Under the pieces are notes generated by a model, which saw only the letters and a list, made by a program, of their open reading frames with translations, did no database searches and was not told the DNA's origin. DNA of 47,966 nucleotides from Planctomycetota bacterium (lineage in GTDB: Bacteria; Planctomycetota; Brocadiia; Brocadiales; Bathyanammoxibiaceae): the NCBI GenBank assembly GCA_023261505.1, contig JAHFOV010000010.1:1-47966 (forward strand). Reading direction: 5' to 3'. Within the stretch, counting starts at the first letter, position 1. Each line of letters opens with the position of its first letter. The position numbers and the translations under genes are program-made. Of this stretch, positions 1 through 9,372 are shown one piece after another.

Positions 1-939
1 GAGCTTAAGTGGCGCTACGGCAGACAGAGCGGAAATCTGCAGGCTATGAATGACGAGGCCATGGCCTATTCCTTCCCAGGGGACAAATATATTATATCCC
101 CCGCTATAAACAAGGGCCTAGGCATGATAGAAGAGAAAGGTGTCAAGCCTGAGGATATACTCGGTAAGGGGGAAAAATTACAAGACGGACAATGGCAGTT
201 ATCATTAAATGTTATTGACATCCAGGGGGACACCTACGCACAGAGATGGATGTACAATCCAAAGTCCGGTGGTCTCATTCCTCAGCACTTTGACCATTCG
301 GCCATGGACAAGGTCCTCGCCAACTGCTTAACGGCTAAGGGAGTAAACTACACGGTACTAAAAAAGAACCCCAATTTGCAAGAATTCTTCAAAACTGTCT
401 CTTATGTGTATAAAGAGGACCTAGAGGCCCTTCCCAGAGAGGAACAAATTGCCTTCTGGATAGACGTGTATAATGCTACCGTTCTAAAGCGGGTGGGTGA
501 AAAGTATCCCATTAAGGGTGTTAAAGAGATAAAAGGCTTCTTTGACAAGGACAAGATCAAGGTTGCTGGCAAGGCCTTCACCCTTAATGACCTCCAAAAC
601 TACCTCCTTGACGATCTTAAGGAGCCTAAGGCCCTTTTCGCTTTGGTTTCAGGCACAAAAAGCTCACCTCCACTCCGCAAAGAGGCCTATTGTGGCAGAT
701 ACCTGGAGAAGCAACTAAATGATGATACTAAGACCTTCCTTAATAGTCCCGCCAACCTCTACGTCACAGAAGCGGGAATACTCTTATCCCCCATTCTAGA
801 ACCTTTGGCAAAAAGAGGCCTCTTACGTGCATTTCTCAACAGTCTCAGCGACCTCCTTCCATCAGGCGTATCCAAATCTATAATGGATGAGAAAAAAGAG
901 ATTAAGTTTATAGAATATGATTGGGGGCTGAACGAATAG
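1..939 (+). CDS. DUF547 domain protein, 5' end outside window
   Basis: The reading frame is open from base 1, and the ORF-track ATG at 46 has no convincing ribosome binding site, so I treat the gene as cut by the window edge. The C-terminal two thirds look like the DUF547 family: a conserved REEQIAFWIDVYNATVLK-type segment near residues 132-150, then a region with SGTKSSPPLR and a conserved Tyr/Cys-containing stretch. The preceding part (MYNPKSGGLIPQHFDHSA) is a linker I do not recognise. DUF547 proteins are often secreted or envelope-linked and have no firm biochemical role. No signal peptide can be judged because the N-terminus is missing. It ends with TAG and is followed by 500 bp of repeat-rich non-coding DNA. 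Confidence 0.75.
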   Translation, partial: ELKWRYGRQSGNLQAMNDEAMAYSFPGDKYIISPAINKGLGMIEEKGVKPEDILGKGEKLQDGQWQLSLNVIDIQGDTYAQRWMYNPKSGGLIPQHFDHSAMDKVLANCLTAKGVNYTVLKKNPNLQEFFKTVSYVYKEDLEALPREEQIAFWIDVYNATVLKRVGEKYPIKGVKEIKGFFDKDKIKVAGKAFTLNDLQNYLLDDLKEPKALFALVSGTKSSPPLRKEAYCGRYLEKQLNDDTKTFLNSPANLYVTEAGILLSPILEPLAKRGLLRAFLNSLSDLLPSGVSKSIMDEKKEIKFIEYDWGLNE

Positions 940-1054
940 GAATCGAAGAGTCTCCTCTGGAAGTCATCGTAAAGGGCAGGGTACGGCAACCTTCAGGTAT
1001 GCTTTTAAGCAACGCTGAAGGCTTGACTCACTATTTAACGTGTTTTAAATCTAC

Positions 1055-1240
1055 CACCCCTTTCCCCTCCTTACAAAGGAGGGGATTAAGGGGAGGTTAA
1101 AGCCGAATGTCGAAGCTCAAATTACATGATGAAATGCAAAGCCCAAATCAAAAATTGTCCTCCCCTTTTCCCCTCTAAAAAGAGGGGACCAAGGGGTGTG
1201 TACTTTCCCCTCTTACAAAGGAGGGGATTAAGGGGAGGTT
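1055..1240. repeat. cluster of CCCCTCC...GGAGGGG palindromic repeats
   Basis: Two near-identical units (about 1060-1100 and 1203-1240) contain a CCCCTCCTTACAAAGGAGGGG hairpin-type core followed by ATTAAGGGGAGGTT. A third, shorter variant lies between them at about 1158-1198. The same core recurs at 14690-14777, and relatives occur at 14142-14191 and inside aroC. The gap 940-1440 holds these repeats and no gene that I can support. A TATAAT-like hexamer at 1413-1418 is a weak promoter candidate for the next gene. Confidence 0.8.
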
Positions 1241-1440
1241 AAAAAATTTGCAGGTGCTCTTTTTGTATTATCAGGTCAAAAACTGCAGGTTCTTGGGGTC
1301 TTAAGTAGGCAGAATCATGCAATATGAAATAGGAGGTTGGCCCATAGTCCGCAAACAATGGCTGTGACTGGTCGCATTTAAGTTGTTCATTTCTACGAGG
1401 CCAAAATTCAATTATAATAAAAAAAGCTGGAGGAGAATTT

Positions 1441-2595
1441 ATGATAGAGTGGGATGAGTTTGGCCCGGAGAAAGTGCTCGAGGTTTATGACCCTGTAATG
1501 GGGATGCATGGGTTTCTGGTCATTGATAATACTGCCCTTGGCCCTGGAAAGGGGGGAATCAGGATGACCTCCAGCGTAACTGTTCAGGAGGTGTTTCGTC
1601 TGGCCAGGACTATGACCTGGAAAAATGCCCTGGCTAAGATACCCTTTGGCGGGGCCAAATCAGGCATAGTTGCTGAACCTCGGGAAATCACCGCTGAAAC
1701 TAGAAAAGCTCTCATTCAATCCTTCGCCAGGGCTATTAAACCCCTCTCGCCTTCTCTTTATATCGCCGGGCCTGACGTAGGTACTGGACAGGAAGATATG
1801 CGCTGGTACGCCGAGGCCAACGGCTCCCTCAAATCCTGCACAGGCAAACCCGCCGAAATGTGCGTCAAGCCAGGCGAAGAATGTGGCATACCCCACGAGT
1901 TCGGTTCAACTGGCTTCGGAGTGGTACATTCTACCGCCGAGACAATTTCCTTTCTCGGACTTAATATAAAGGACATTACAGTGGCCATCGAAGGCTTCGG
2001 TAACGTGGGTTCCTTTGTAGCCAGGCATATTTCAGTACTGGGGGCAAGGGTGGTAGCAGTCTCCGATAGAAAAGGTACTGTTTATAATGAGGCAGGTCTT
2101 GAGATAGAGACTCTGATAAAACGAAAAGAGGCGACGGGGAGCGTCACAAACTATAAACCAGGAACCGTATTACCGACAAAAGAACTTTTTGAATTGAAGG
2201 TAGACATTCTCATCCCTGCTGCCCTTTCCGATGTGATTACTTCTGAGAACGTAAATAAAATAAAAGCAAGATTGATAGTGGAGGGCTCCAATATCCCAAT
2301 GACCCCCAATATGGAAGAAATTCTCCATAAAAAGGGTATACTGGTGGTGCCAGACCTTGTGGCCAATGCAGGTGGGGTAATATCCTCCTATGCTGAGTAC
2401 AGGGGTTATAATCCCAAAAAGATGTTTGAGATGGTTGAAAGAAAAATCAAGAATAATACACGCACAGTGCTGGAACATGCCAGGTCTAAAGGTATAAAAC
2501 CGAGGGACGCCGCCATGGAGATAGCCGTGGAGCGGGTCAGAAAGGCAACCCGCCTCCGGCGGGAAACACTGGAGGTGGCACATGTACGAGGATGA
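1441..2595 (+). CDS. gdhA: Glu/Leu/Phe/Val-type amino-acid dehydrogenase, probably glutamate dehydrogenase
   Basis: Interconverts glutamate and 2-oxoglutarate plus ammonia with NAD(P)(H) in the cytoplasm. Visible landmarks are the substrate-binding GGIRM and MTWKNA segments, the catalytic-lysine block PFGGAKSGI, the AGPDVGTG motif and the Rossmann dinucleotide motif GFGNVG at about residue 187. The 384-residue length is a little short for GDH (about 410-450) but normal for leucine/phenylalanine-dehydrogenase relatives, so substrate choice is not certain. The start is well supported by GGAGGAG about 6 nt before the ATG. The stop overlaps the start of the following methyltransferase gene by 14 nt, which suggests co-transcription. 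Confidence 0.85.
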   Translation: MIEWDEFGPEKVLEVYDPVMGMHGFLVIDNTALGPGKGGIRMTSSVTVQEVFRLARTMTWKNALAKIPFGGAKSGIVAEPREITAETRKALIQSFARAIKPLSPSLYIAGPDVGTGQEDMRWYAEANGSLKSCTGKPAEMCVKPGEECGIPHEFGSTGFGVVHSTAETISFLGLNIKDITVAIEGFGNVGSFVARHISVLGARVVAVSDRKGTVYNEAGLEIETLIKRKEATGSVTNYKPGTVLPTKELFELKVDILIPAALSDVITSENVNKIKARLIVEGSNIPMTPNMEEILHKKGILVVPDLVANAGGVISSYAEYRGYNPKKMFEMVERKIKNNTRTVLEHARSKGIKPRDAAMEIAVERVRKATRLRRETLEVAHVRG

Positions 2596-3253
2596 AAAGT
2601 TTGCCCAGGTCTTTTACGATGAATTGGAAGGAGGGGGGTTGGGAACCCTCTCTTTTGTAGGCAGGATGGTCTTTGACATAAGTGGATTTTTCTATGTAGG
2701 AAATCTATTGAGACACTGCAGATTAAGGTCCAGCCATCGAGTTTTAGAGATTGGCTGTGGGGCGGCCAGCATCCTTACCAGGGCCTATTCTGTGAATGGC
2801 TCTAATAAAACATACTTTGGCATAGATATTTCACCTGTCATGTTAGATAGGGCAAGACAAAACATTCAGAAGAAGGGATTAAATGACCGCATATTCCTGG
2901 TAGAATCTCCAGCCTCCACCTTGCCCTTCAAGTCCCAGAGCTTTGACCTCGTGTTCCTGGCCTATGTAATAAAACATTTATCAGATGAGAGTCTGGCCTC
3001 ATGCCTGAGGGAGGCATATAGAGTGCTGATTCCCGGGGGAAACCTGGCCCTTTGGGAATTTTTGCCCTCGCCAATTTCATGGATAAATAGATATATTTAT
3101 GCTATTACAAGGGCCCAAAAGTTAAGGACATTGCCTGAGGTCCTTTCCTTCCTGGGAGACGGTGGTTTTCCTGTGGCAAGGAGTTTTACAGTCATAGCCC
3201 CCTGGCTACCCACAAAGACCCTGGCCCTGGTAGCGGGGGAAAATAGGAGTTAG
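2582..3253 (+). CDS. class I SAM-dependent methyltransferase
   Basis: A 223-residue cytoplasmic protein with the methyltransferase motif I VLEIGCGAAS (about residues 54-63), an acidic ribose-binding FGIDIS loop, motif II-like SFDLVFLAYV and the post-motif RVLIPGG typical of UbiE/Methyltransf_11 proteins. The substrate cannot be read from the sequence. Translationally coupled to gdhA by a 14-nt overlap. The last codons run into a TTAGGGGTCAGGGATTAGGGG tract that resembles a repeat also found at the 3' end of selA, so the extreme C-terminus may be repeat-derived. Confidence 0.8.
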   Translation: MYEDEKFAQVFYDELEGGGLGTLSFVGRMVFDISGFFYVGNLLRHCRLRSSHRVLEIGCGAASILTRAYSVNGSNKTYFGIDISPVMLDRARQNIQKKGLNDRIFLVESPASTLPFKSQSFDLVFLAYVIKHLSDESLASCLREAYRVLIPGGNLALWEFLPSPISWINRYIYAITRAQKLRTLPEVLSFLGDGGFPVARSFTVIAPWLPTKTLALVAGENRS

Positions 3254-3330
3254 GGGTCAGGGATTAGGGGTTAGTTTCTGCTAGCCCCTGTCCTTTTAGT
3301 CCCTAATTATTGATAAAGGTAGAATAGACA

Positions 3331-4404
3331 ATGAGACCCTTGAAAAAGTGCAGGGCTACCCAATTTTCCTCACCCTTGAGGGGGGAGGGTAGGGTCGGGG
3401 TGAACATCACCCTCCCCCCGCCTAAAAGATGGCGGATTTTCAACCTTCCCCCTCACGTCAAGGGAGGGGGACTATCAAAGTACAAGCTAGTAGCTTTTTT
3501 GGTGGGTTTGCTGATTTTCCTATCTCCCTGCCTCTTAGGAGCCGAAGAGGCTGAGGCGTTTCTACAAAAAGGCCGCTCTTACCTTCAAGAGGGGCGGCTG
3601 GATGAGGCCCTTGCGGAGTTAAAGAGGGCAGTAGAAATTGACCCGAAACTCTCAGAAGCCAGAAAACTCCTGGGCCAGGCATGTAAGGAAAAGGGATTTT
3701 TGGACGAGGCTGTAATCCAGTTCAAGAATGCCATAACCCTTGACCCAAAAGACGCAGAACTTAGGTCCCTGCTCGGCTACACGTATTTAGAGAAGGGGAA
3801 CAGGGAAGAGGCTATTAATGAGTTCAACCAGGCAATAAAACTGAAACCTAAAGAGGGTAAATATCAGATGGCTCTCGGACTGGCCTTCCTCCAGGAGGGG
3901 AATTATGAAGAGGCTATGCACCATCTAAAGAAGGCCATCAAGCTGCAACCCACCCTGGCAGAGGCTCACATGCACTTAGGGGAGATTTACCTGGCCACAA
4001 CGGAATTAGATGAGTCTATAAAAGAGCTGCAAGAGGCCGTAAAGCTAGACCCCTTTCATGCCTCATGGTACACCCTCCTGGGCAGTGCCTATTTTGCCAA
4101 AGGACTTTACAACGAGGCGGTGAAAGAATACATGGAGTCCCTTAGAGCGGACCCAAATCAGGTAGAACCCCATCTCCTCATAGGCCGGGCCTATACTGCT
4201 ATGGGCCTTTTTGATGAGGCTATCGGAGAGTACAAAAAAGCCCTTGGGCTAGACCCCAACTCTCCAGAGGCCCACATGCACCTTGCCTCCATATACCGAA
4301 AATTGGGCAGAAACGCAGAGGCAGACAGGGAGTTCAGGAGGTACCAGGAGATTATGAAGGAGAGAGAGAAAAGCAGAGGCCAAGGGTTAGGAATTGTGAA
4401 GTAA
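3331..4404 (+). CDS. secreted tetratricopeptide-repeat protein with repeat-derived N-terminal extension
   Basis: From about residue 72 onward the protein is made of roughly eight TPR units (patterns such as EALAELKRAVEIDPK and EAIGEYKKALGLDPN), a helical scaffold for protein-protein contacts. A hydrophobic signal-like segment LVAFLVGLLIFLSPCLLGA lies at about residues 53-71, so the mature TPR part is probably exported. The first 50 residues are peculiar: they are translated from a G/C-rich palindromic repeat (3361-3475) that also occurs inside the MTAP-like gene at 44512-44663. The native start may have been lost or may be a non-ATG codon near the signal segment. No good ribosome binding site precedes the ATG at 3331. 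Confidence 0.8.
   Translation: MRPLKKCRATQFSSPLRGEGRVGVNITLPPPKRWRIFNLPPHVKGGGLSKYKLVAFLVGLLIFLSPCLLGAEEAEAFLQKGRSYLQEGRLDEALAELKRAVEIDPKLSEARKLLGQACKEKGFLDEAVIQFKNAITLDPKDAELRSLLGYTYLEKGNREEAINEFNQAIKLKPKEGKYQMALGLAFLQEGNYEEAMHHLKKAIKLQPTLAEAHMHLGEIYLATTELDESIKELQEAVKLDPFHASWYTLLGSAYFAKGLYNEAVKEYMESLRADPNQVEPHLLIGRAYTAMGLFDEAIGEYKKALGLDPNSPEAHMHLASIYRKLGRNAEADREFRRYQEIMKEREKSRGQGLGIVK
3361..3475 (+). repeat. dispersed G/C-rich repeat inside coding sequence (copy 1)
   Basis: Contains GGGTGAAC...CCCTCCCCCC, then AAAAGATGGCGGATTTTCAA, then a CCCCCTC...GAGGGGG pair. The same order of blocks appears on the minus strand at 44512-44663. It encodes the amino-terminal extension of the TPR protein. 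The two copies are translated in different frames after the GGGGTGAA block, as expected for DNA whose sequence is not selected as protein. Confidence 0.75.
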
Positions 4405-4465
4405 ATACTTAATAAATTAAATCCCTTTAATGCCTAAATAGGTGGGCTTTTCACAGCGACAACTC

Positions 4466-5068
4466 CTATATGAGCCCTTTGGCATTTTGAACGTTCTTTG
4501 CCATTTCAACGTGGAGTATACCCTTTAAAAGCGCCTCAGTGAAATCAGTATCATAAAGGTCGGCCTCATTTAGGTCGGCCCCTTCAAGGACAGCCTTCCT
4601 CAGGTTGGCCCCGCTTAGGTTGGCCTTCCTAAGGATAGCTCCTCTCATGTTGGCCCCGCTAAGGTCAACCCCGCTCAGAGTAGCCCCGACCAAGCTGGCC
4701 TTGTTTAAGTCACTCCCTCTTAGGTTGGCCTTGCTGAGGTTAGCCCCGGTCAGGTTGGCCCCGCGAAGGTCTGCCTCGCTAAGGTTTGCCCCGCTAAGGT
4801 TGGCCTCGTTCAGATCGGCATCTCTCAGGTCAGCCCCGCTAAGGTTGGCCCCGCTAAGGTTGGCCCCGCGCAGGTCGGCCTCGCTTAGGTCGGCCGCGGT
4901 CAGGTCGGCCTCGCTAAGGTTGGCCTTGACCAGGTAGCACCTGCTCAGGTCTAGCCTATGCAGATGCATCTTGCTTAAGTTTTTATACCCAAAATCTTTA
5001 CTTATTTTACTGATCTGTTTTACTTGTTCCAAGGTCAGTCTATCAGGGTAATCAGGCATAGTTTTCAT
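4466..5068 (-). CDS. pentapeptide-repeat protein
   Basis: After about 45 N-terminal residues the 200-residue protein is an almost unbroken series of A(D/N)Lxx pentapeptides (ANLSE, ADLRG, ANLSG and so on, roughly 27 units). This predicts a right-handed quadrilateral beta-helix. Functions in this family range from DNA mimicry to unknown structural roles, and nothing here picks one. The start ATG at 5068 is preceded by AGGAG about 6 nt upstream (CTAGGAGATGAAAAC context), although a second ATG follows closely. The long ORF on the opposite strand (4605-4937) is a shadow of the repeats. It stands alone, convergent with the TPR gene. Confidence 0.85.
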   Translation of the reverse strand: MKTMPDYPDRLTLEQVKQISKISKDFGYKNLSKMHLHRLDLSRCYLVKANLSEADLTAADLSEADLRGANLSGANLSGADLRDADLNEANLSGANLSEADLRGANLTGANLSKANLRGSDLNKASLVGATLSGVDLSGANMRGAILRKANLSGANLRKAVLEGADLNEADLYDTDFTEALLKGILHVEMAKNVQNAKGLI

Positions 5069-5153
5069 CTCCTAGAAACTTCAAGTGCTACCTTAGCCTT
5101 AGTGAGACTCGATCTTTACCGGAGCTTAGTTTAGAGCCATTGGCCACTAATTA

Positions 5154-5213
5154 CTAATCTTCCAACGTAGAGAGGTCACCTTCCGGCAGGCCCAGTTCCC
5201 TGGCCTTGAGTAG
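5154..5213 (-). pseudogene. orphan duplicate of the last 19 codons of the acetyl-CoA synthetase gene
   Basis: The minus strand encodes LLKARELGLPEGDLSTLED followed by TAG. This is exactly the C-terminus of the acetyl-CoA synthetase gene whose stop lies at 7603. The DNA differs mostly at third codon positions (for example GAA/GAG, CCG/CCA, ACG/ACA), so this looks like the tail of a once-functional paralogue, not a fresh copy. It lies just past the stop of the DnaJ/HtrA gene. That gene is therefore bounded on both sides by acs 3' ends. Confidence 0.8.
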
Positions 5214-5229
5214 CCCGAACCTAGTACCT

Positions 5230-7584
5230 CTAATCTGGGCCAAGATAAATAAGAATCCAATCCAACCTCTTCTCCAAAAGGGTACCTTTTCTCAAGATTA
5301 ACAGATTAACTTCTGTTGTTCTCCCGTTTTCTTCAGATACTTTAACAAACTCTTCCAGTGTCTTCACTTTTTGCCCATTTATGACCAGAATGAGATCCTC
5401 TACCTGCAACCCTGCCCTCGCAGAAGGGCATCCAGGTTTAATTTCTATCACCCTTACCCACTGCTCACCCTGGGAAACTACAAGTCCTGTAAAAAGGCTT
5501 AGAGGAGGTGGGCTTTCCGATACTTTTGGAATACTAAGAGTGTATTTCTTCTCAAACCTATCTTTTAGAAGTTGCCTTAATTGAGGAGAGTCTTGGTAGC
5601 CCTCAGAGGTAAGTGCTTTTATCATATCTTCTACATATGATTCTAGTGTTGGCATTGTTCCCTCACTTTGAAGGGAAATAACATATTCGATTGGTACTGC
5701 AAAATTGAGGTTTTGACCCTTCTCGACATACATTGTCGCAATACCTACACACTGCCCTAACATATTTATTACTGGACTACCACTTGACCCAGGAGAAATA
5801 GGCGCACTTATTTGCAAGATTTTAATTCTTTTATCTTCTGAAACTCTAATGGCAGATACAATTCCCTCCGTGACTGTATTTTGTAATCCGAGCAGACTCC
5901 CAATAACTACTATCTTATCCCCAACAGATATTTTACCTGACTCTCCTAAGGGTATTATGGGAAGATTGTCAGCCTTTATCTTTAAAATAGCAATATCATT
6001 GATACTGTCCCTCTTTAAAACACTTGCATAATAATAAGTCTTATTGGGAAAGATTATAAGGGGCGTCTGACCAGGTTTTACGACATGATTATTGGTAACT
6101 ATTACCCCATCAGGGCTGACCACAAACCCGCTTCCTTGTCCCACATTTTGTGAATAAGAGTCATAGGTCGAAATTGAAACTGCTGAGTTCCAATACATGG
6201 AGGCAATATCTTGGGTGGACAATGTGCTAGTTCCAGTTTCTTGACGGGGTAACGACGATCTTTCGGCGTGCTTTGGTGGTTGTGCGACCATGGAAACTTG
6301 TGAAGGAGTAGTTTTTTCAAAATTTTCTTTACGTGCTGCAGACTCCACCCATGCCCAAAAAATCAGTAGTCCTATTGGTAGAACAAATCTAATTCTTGCA
6401 ACTTTTCTTATTTGTAAGACTTGTGTTTTTATAATCACATCTGCAATACTTTGTTTTGAATTTAAAAGAGAAGGTATAGTCGCTAAACCATAAAAAGGTA
6501 TTAAACAGCATAAATACCTTAATACGGCTTTCTTTTTTGTGAGCAGTGCTTCGGAAAGTGGAAAAACTTTAATACCTACAAATCTTTCACCGATGGTCTG
6601 TCTGCCGTGTGATTGCAGAAACATGAAGTAGACAAAATATAGTGGAAAGACTAGAAAATACCCAAGAAATATTACTTGGTTAGGATAAATCGAAAGATAT
6701 ACATACCACAAAAGAGCTTCCATACCACACGCAAGAATTGAAAAATCTATAGTGTAGGCAAAAACCCTTAACCAAATGCCTATTCTAGGTAACTCACCAG
6801 AGGTGGGTGGCTCAGCTTGTTTAGATTTCTCTCCCATACCCTCACGGGACTTATTTTGATACTGAAATTGCTCATCCCAACTCCGTTCTGTTCCACGATG
6901 CTCTTCTTTAGGTGTTTCTTCAATTTTTATCCTTAAATCTTTTCCCAAAGGGCTTTGATAGTACTCATAAACTTTGTCATCTCTGAAAATTATGTATGAA
7001 GAGCCATAATACCACTTTCTACTTACCGAGAAAGATATTGATACCGATAGCGTAGTTTTATCGGGTTGACCAAGCACCTCTAAAACCTCTTCTTTTGAAG
7101 AACCTATAGTAATAAAATCTTTTTTCTTAGAGTGTTCTGTAAAGGGATATACGAAGATTTCATCACAAGAAGGACATCGAACTTGCAAAACCTGTCCCTC
7201 AGGCACTCGGAGTTTCTGCTCGCAGTATGGGCAAGTAATAACTACCCCCTCTCGCTCTTGTTCAGTATCGGGTTCTTCATCTGCACTTGGCGCTTCGTGG
7301 TAATCCTTCGCATGATATTTACTTGCTTTCTCTGTCTCTCTGAGAACCTCTAGGTAGGCATCGTATTGCCTCCGTTTCTCTGGGTCGCTTAAAACACAAT
7401 AGGCCTCATTTATCTCCTTAAACTTCTCCTGTGCCTCATGCTTTAATCGTGACAGATCTAAGGGAACTCTATCAGGGTGGTATTCTTTAGATAGTCGCCG
7501 AAATGCAGTGGAAATTTCTTCCTGGCTTGCTGTTTCATTAACTTCTAAGATTTTATAATAATGAGGATTATCAAACGTACGCAT
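5230..7584 (-). CDS. J-domain / zinc-ribbon / RDD membrane / HtrA-like serine protease / PDZ multidomain protein
   Basis: Domains in order: a J domain at residues 1-80 with the HPD motif at 36-38; a two-CxxC zinc ribbon (CPYC ... CPSC, about 118-140); a SmpA/BamE-like module ([17 protein letters not shown] ... WYYG, about 155-205); an RDD-type membrane domain with several transmembrane helices (about 265-395); one more hydrophobic segment; then a trypsin-like HtrA protease with His in TNNHVV, Asp in NDIAIL and Ser in GSSGSP; and a C-terminal PDZ domain (about 690-775). The J domain would recruit Hsp70 in the cytosol, while HtrA proteases usually act outside the membrane, so this may be a membrane-spanning quality-control protein. 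The gene looks more AT-rich than its neighbours and sits between two acs gene ends, which hints at later insertion. Confidence 0.85.
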   Translation of the reverse strand: MRTFDNPHYYKILEVNETASQEEISTAFRRLSKEYHPDRVPLDLSRLKHEAQEKFKEINEAYCVLSDPEKRRQYDAYLEVLRETEKASKYHAKDYHEAPSADEEPDTEQEREGVVITCPYCEQKLRVPEGQVLQVRCPSCDEIFVYPFTEHSKKKDFITIGSSKEEVLEVLGQPDKTTLSVSISFSVSRKWYYGSSYIIFRDDKVYEYYQSPLGKDLRIKIEETPKEEHRGTERSWDEQFQYQNKSREGMGEKSKQAEPPTSGELPRIGIWLRVFAYTIDFSILACGMEALLWYVYLSIYPNQVIFLGYFLVFPLYFVYFMFLQSHGRQTIGERFVGIKVFPLSEALLTKKKAVLRYLCCLIPFYGLATIPSLLNSKQSIADVIIKTQVLQIRKVARIRFVLPIGLLIFWAWVESAARKENFEKTTPSQVSMVAQPPKHAERSSLPRQETGTSTLSTQDIASMYWNSAVSISTYDSYSQNVGQGSGFVVSPDGVIVTNNHVVKPGQTPLIIFPNKTYYYASVLKRDSINDIAILKIKADNLPIIPLGESGKISVGDKIVVIGSLLGLQNTVTEGIVSAIRVSEDKRIKILQISAPISPGSSGSPVINMLGQCVGIATMYVEKGQNLNFAVPIEYVISLQSEGTMPTLESYVEDMIKALTSEGYQDSPQLRQLLKDRFEKKYTLSIPKVSESPPPLSLFTGLVVSQGEQWVRVIEIKPGCPSARAGLQVEDLILVINGQKVKTLEEFVKVSEENGRTTEVNLLILRKGTLLEKRLDWILIYLGPD

Positions 7585-7602
7585 TTCACAAAATGTATAA
7601 CC

Positions 7603-9357
7603 TCAATCTTCCAGTGTTGAAAGGTCCCCCTCTGGCAGGCCCAGCTCCCTGGCCTTGAGTAATCGTCGCATTATCTTGCCACTGCGGGTCTTGGGGATGC
7701 CGTCCATGAATTGTATCTCTCTTGGGTAAGCGTGGGCGGAGAGGCGATGCTTGATGAACTCCTTTATATCTTCCTCCAATTCTTTGGAGGGTTTAAACCC
7801 GTGCCTTAGGACGATGAAGGCCTTGATAATCTCCCCTCGCTCTGGGTCTGGTTTACCGATAACTCCGGACTCGGCCACCGCCCTATGCTCCACGAGTGCG
7901 CTCTCTACCTCAAAGGGGCCTACCCTGTGGCCCGCAGTCATTATTACATCATCAGCACGCCCGATAAACCAGAAGTAGCCTTCATTATCCATATAGGCGG
8001 TATCCCCTGTGGTGTACCAGCCAGGAATCGTAAAGTACTCTTTGTATCGTTTCTCATCCCCCCAAAGGGCCCGCATCATAGAGGGCCAGCCGGGCTTCAG
8101 GGCCAGGATACCACGGGTTCCAGGTGGAAGCTTGTTGCCCTTATTATCAATAATGGCCGCCTCTGTTCCAGGGAAGGGTTTCCCCATTGAACCGGGTCTT
8201 ACTGGCATGCTGGGGTAATTGGCTATCATTATAGCTCCGGTCTCCGTCTGCCACCAGGTATCGTGGATGCACAGACCAAAGACCTCCAGCCCCCAGCGAA
8301 TCACCTCAGGGTTAAGGGGTTCTCCCACGCTCAGGATATACCGAAGGCCCTTGAGGTTATACTTCTTCACTACCTCCGGGCCTGCCTTCATGAGCATCCT
8401 GAGGGCTGTCGGTGCAGTGTACCAGACTGTCACGCCGTAGTGCTCAATGATAGAGTACCAGTGTTCCGCATCGAAACGGCCCTCAAAGGTTACCTGAGAA
8501 CAACCATTTAGCCAGGGCCCCCAAATACCATAGACCGTACCTGTTACCCACCCCGGGTCAGCCGTGCACCAGTAGACATCTTCTTCCCTCAAATCCAGCA
8601 CCAATTTAGTGGTAATATAGTGTGAAACCATATCGTGGCAAACATGCACGACCCCCTTTGGCTTCCCTGTGGTGCCAGAGGTGTAAAGGATGTACAGAGG
8701 GTCTTCCAGGTCCATATCCTCCACCTCCAGTTCCCTGGAAGACTTCTCTACCTCCCTTTCAAAACTTACCTCCCCTTTCCATAGTCTGTCCCTATCTCCC
8801 ACCACTACCACATGTTTTAGCTCCGGCAGTTCATCCCACACCTGATGTATTCGTTCTCTGAGAGAGGCATGGGTGATAAGTACCCTGGCACCACTATCCA
8901 GGAGGCGGTCCCTGATGGCCTCTGGCCCGAAGGCCGAGAACATCGGCCCCGCCACTGCCCCTATCTTTGCTATGGCAATAATACTGGTGTAAAGTTCTGG
9001 TATTCTCGGTAGGAAGACAAATACCCTGTCACCCCGCCTTACCCCCAGGTTAAGCAGCATATTGCCTATACGGTTGGATTCGGTACTCAACTCGGCGAAG
9101 GTAAAGTTGCGGCCTGAACGCATGTCTGCCTCTGGCTGATTACTGCCTCGCCCTCTTGCCCCTTCCCAATAGAGGGCTACCTTGTTCTTCCTCCATGACC
9201 CTGTATGCTGGTCAATGGCCTTAATAGCGATGTTAAGTTTTCCAGAGTCGAGGGCTAGCTCCTTCCCTACCGCCTCCCAACGAAAGCCATGGCATGTCTT
9301 TTTGTAGTCGGCAAGGTGGGGTATAAAGCGGTTCTCTTTATGTATCTCTTTTTCCAT
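7603..9357 (-). CDS. acsA: acetyl-CoA synthetase (AMP-forming), AcsA type
   Basis: Activates acetate (or another short acid) with ATP and CoA to acyl-CoA, AMP and PPi. The adenylate-forming P-loop YTSGTTGKPKG, the DTWWQTETG motif, the YTTGD motif and the C-terminal TRSGKIMRR with the acetylatable catalytic lysine are all present. The 584-residue length and the short N-terminus match Bacillus AcsA-type enzymes better than the 650-residue Acs type. It follows mtnP by 15 nt, so the two genes are probably one transcript. The last 19 codons recur at 5154-5213. Acetate is the best guess, but propionate or related acids are possible. Confidence 0.85.
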   Translation of the reverse strand: MEKEIHKENRFIPHLADYKKTCHGFRWEAVGKELALDSGKLNIAIKAIDQHTGSWRKNKVALYWEGARGRGSNQPEADMRSGRNFTFAELSTESNRIGNMLLNLGVRRGDRVFVFLPRIPELYTSIIAIAKIGAVAGPMFSAFGPEAIRDRLLDSGARVLITHASLRERIHQVWDELPELKHVVVVGDRDRLWKGEVSFEREVEKSSRELEVEDMDLEDPLYILYTSGTTGKPKGVVHVCHDMVSHYITTKLVLDLREEDVYWCTADPGWVTGTVYGIWGPWLNGCSQVTFEGRFDAEHWYSIIEHYGVTVWYTAPTALRMLMKAGPEVVKKYNLKGLRYILSVGEPLNPEVIRWGLEVFGLCIHDTWWQTETGAIMIANYPSMPVRPGSMGKPFPGTEAAIIDNKGNKLPPGTRGILALKPGWPSMMRALWGDEKRYKEYFTIPGWYTTGDTAYMDNEGYFWFIGRADDVIMTAGHRVGPFEVESALVEHRAVAESGVIGKPDPERGEIIKAFIVLRHGFKPSKELEEDIKEFIKHRLSAHAYPREIQFMDGIPKTRSGKIMRRLLKARELGLPEGDLSTLED

Positions 9358-9372
9358 CGGCTTTCAGTTTCT

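Noticed and set aside
1055-1240. CRISPR array from the repeated blocks
   Set aside because: Only two or three units with unequal spacing, strong internal palindromes and unrelated copies elsewhere, so these are dispersed repeats.
4605-4937. 110-codon plus-strand ORF rich in APLRLA
   Set aside because: It is the antisense frame of the pentapeptide repeats and keeps open only because of their period.
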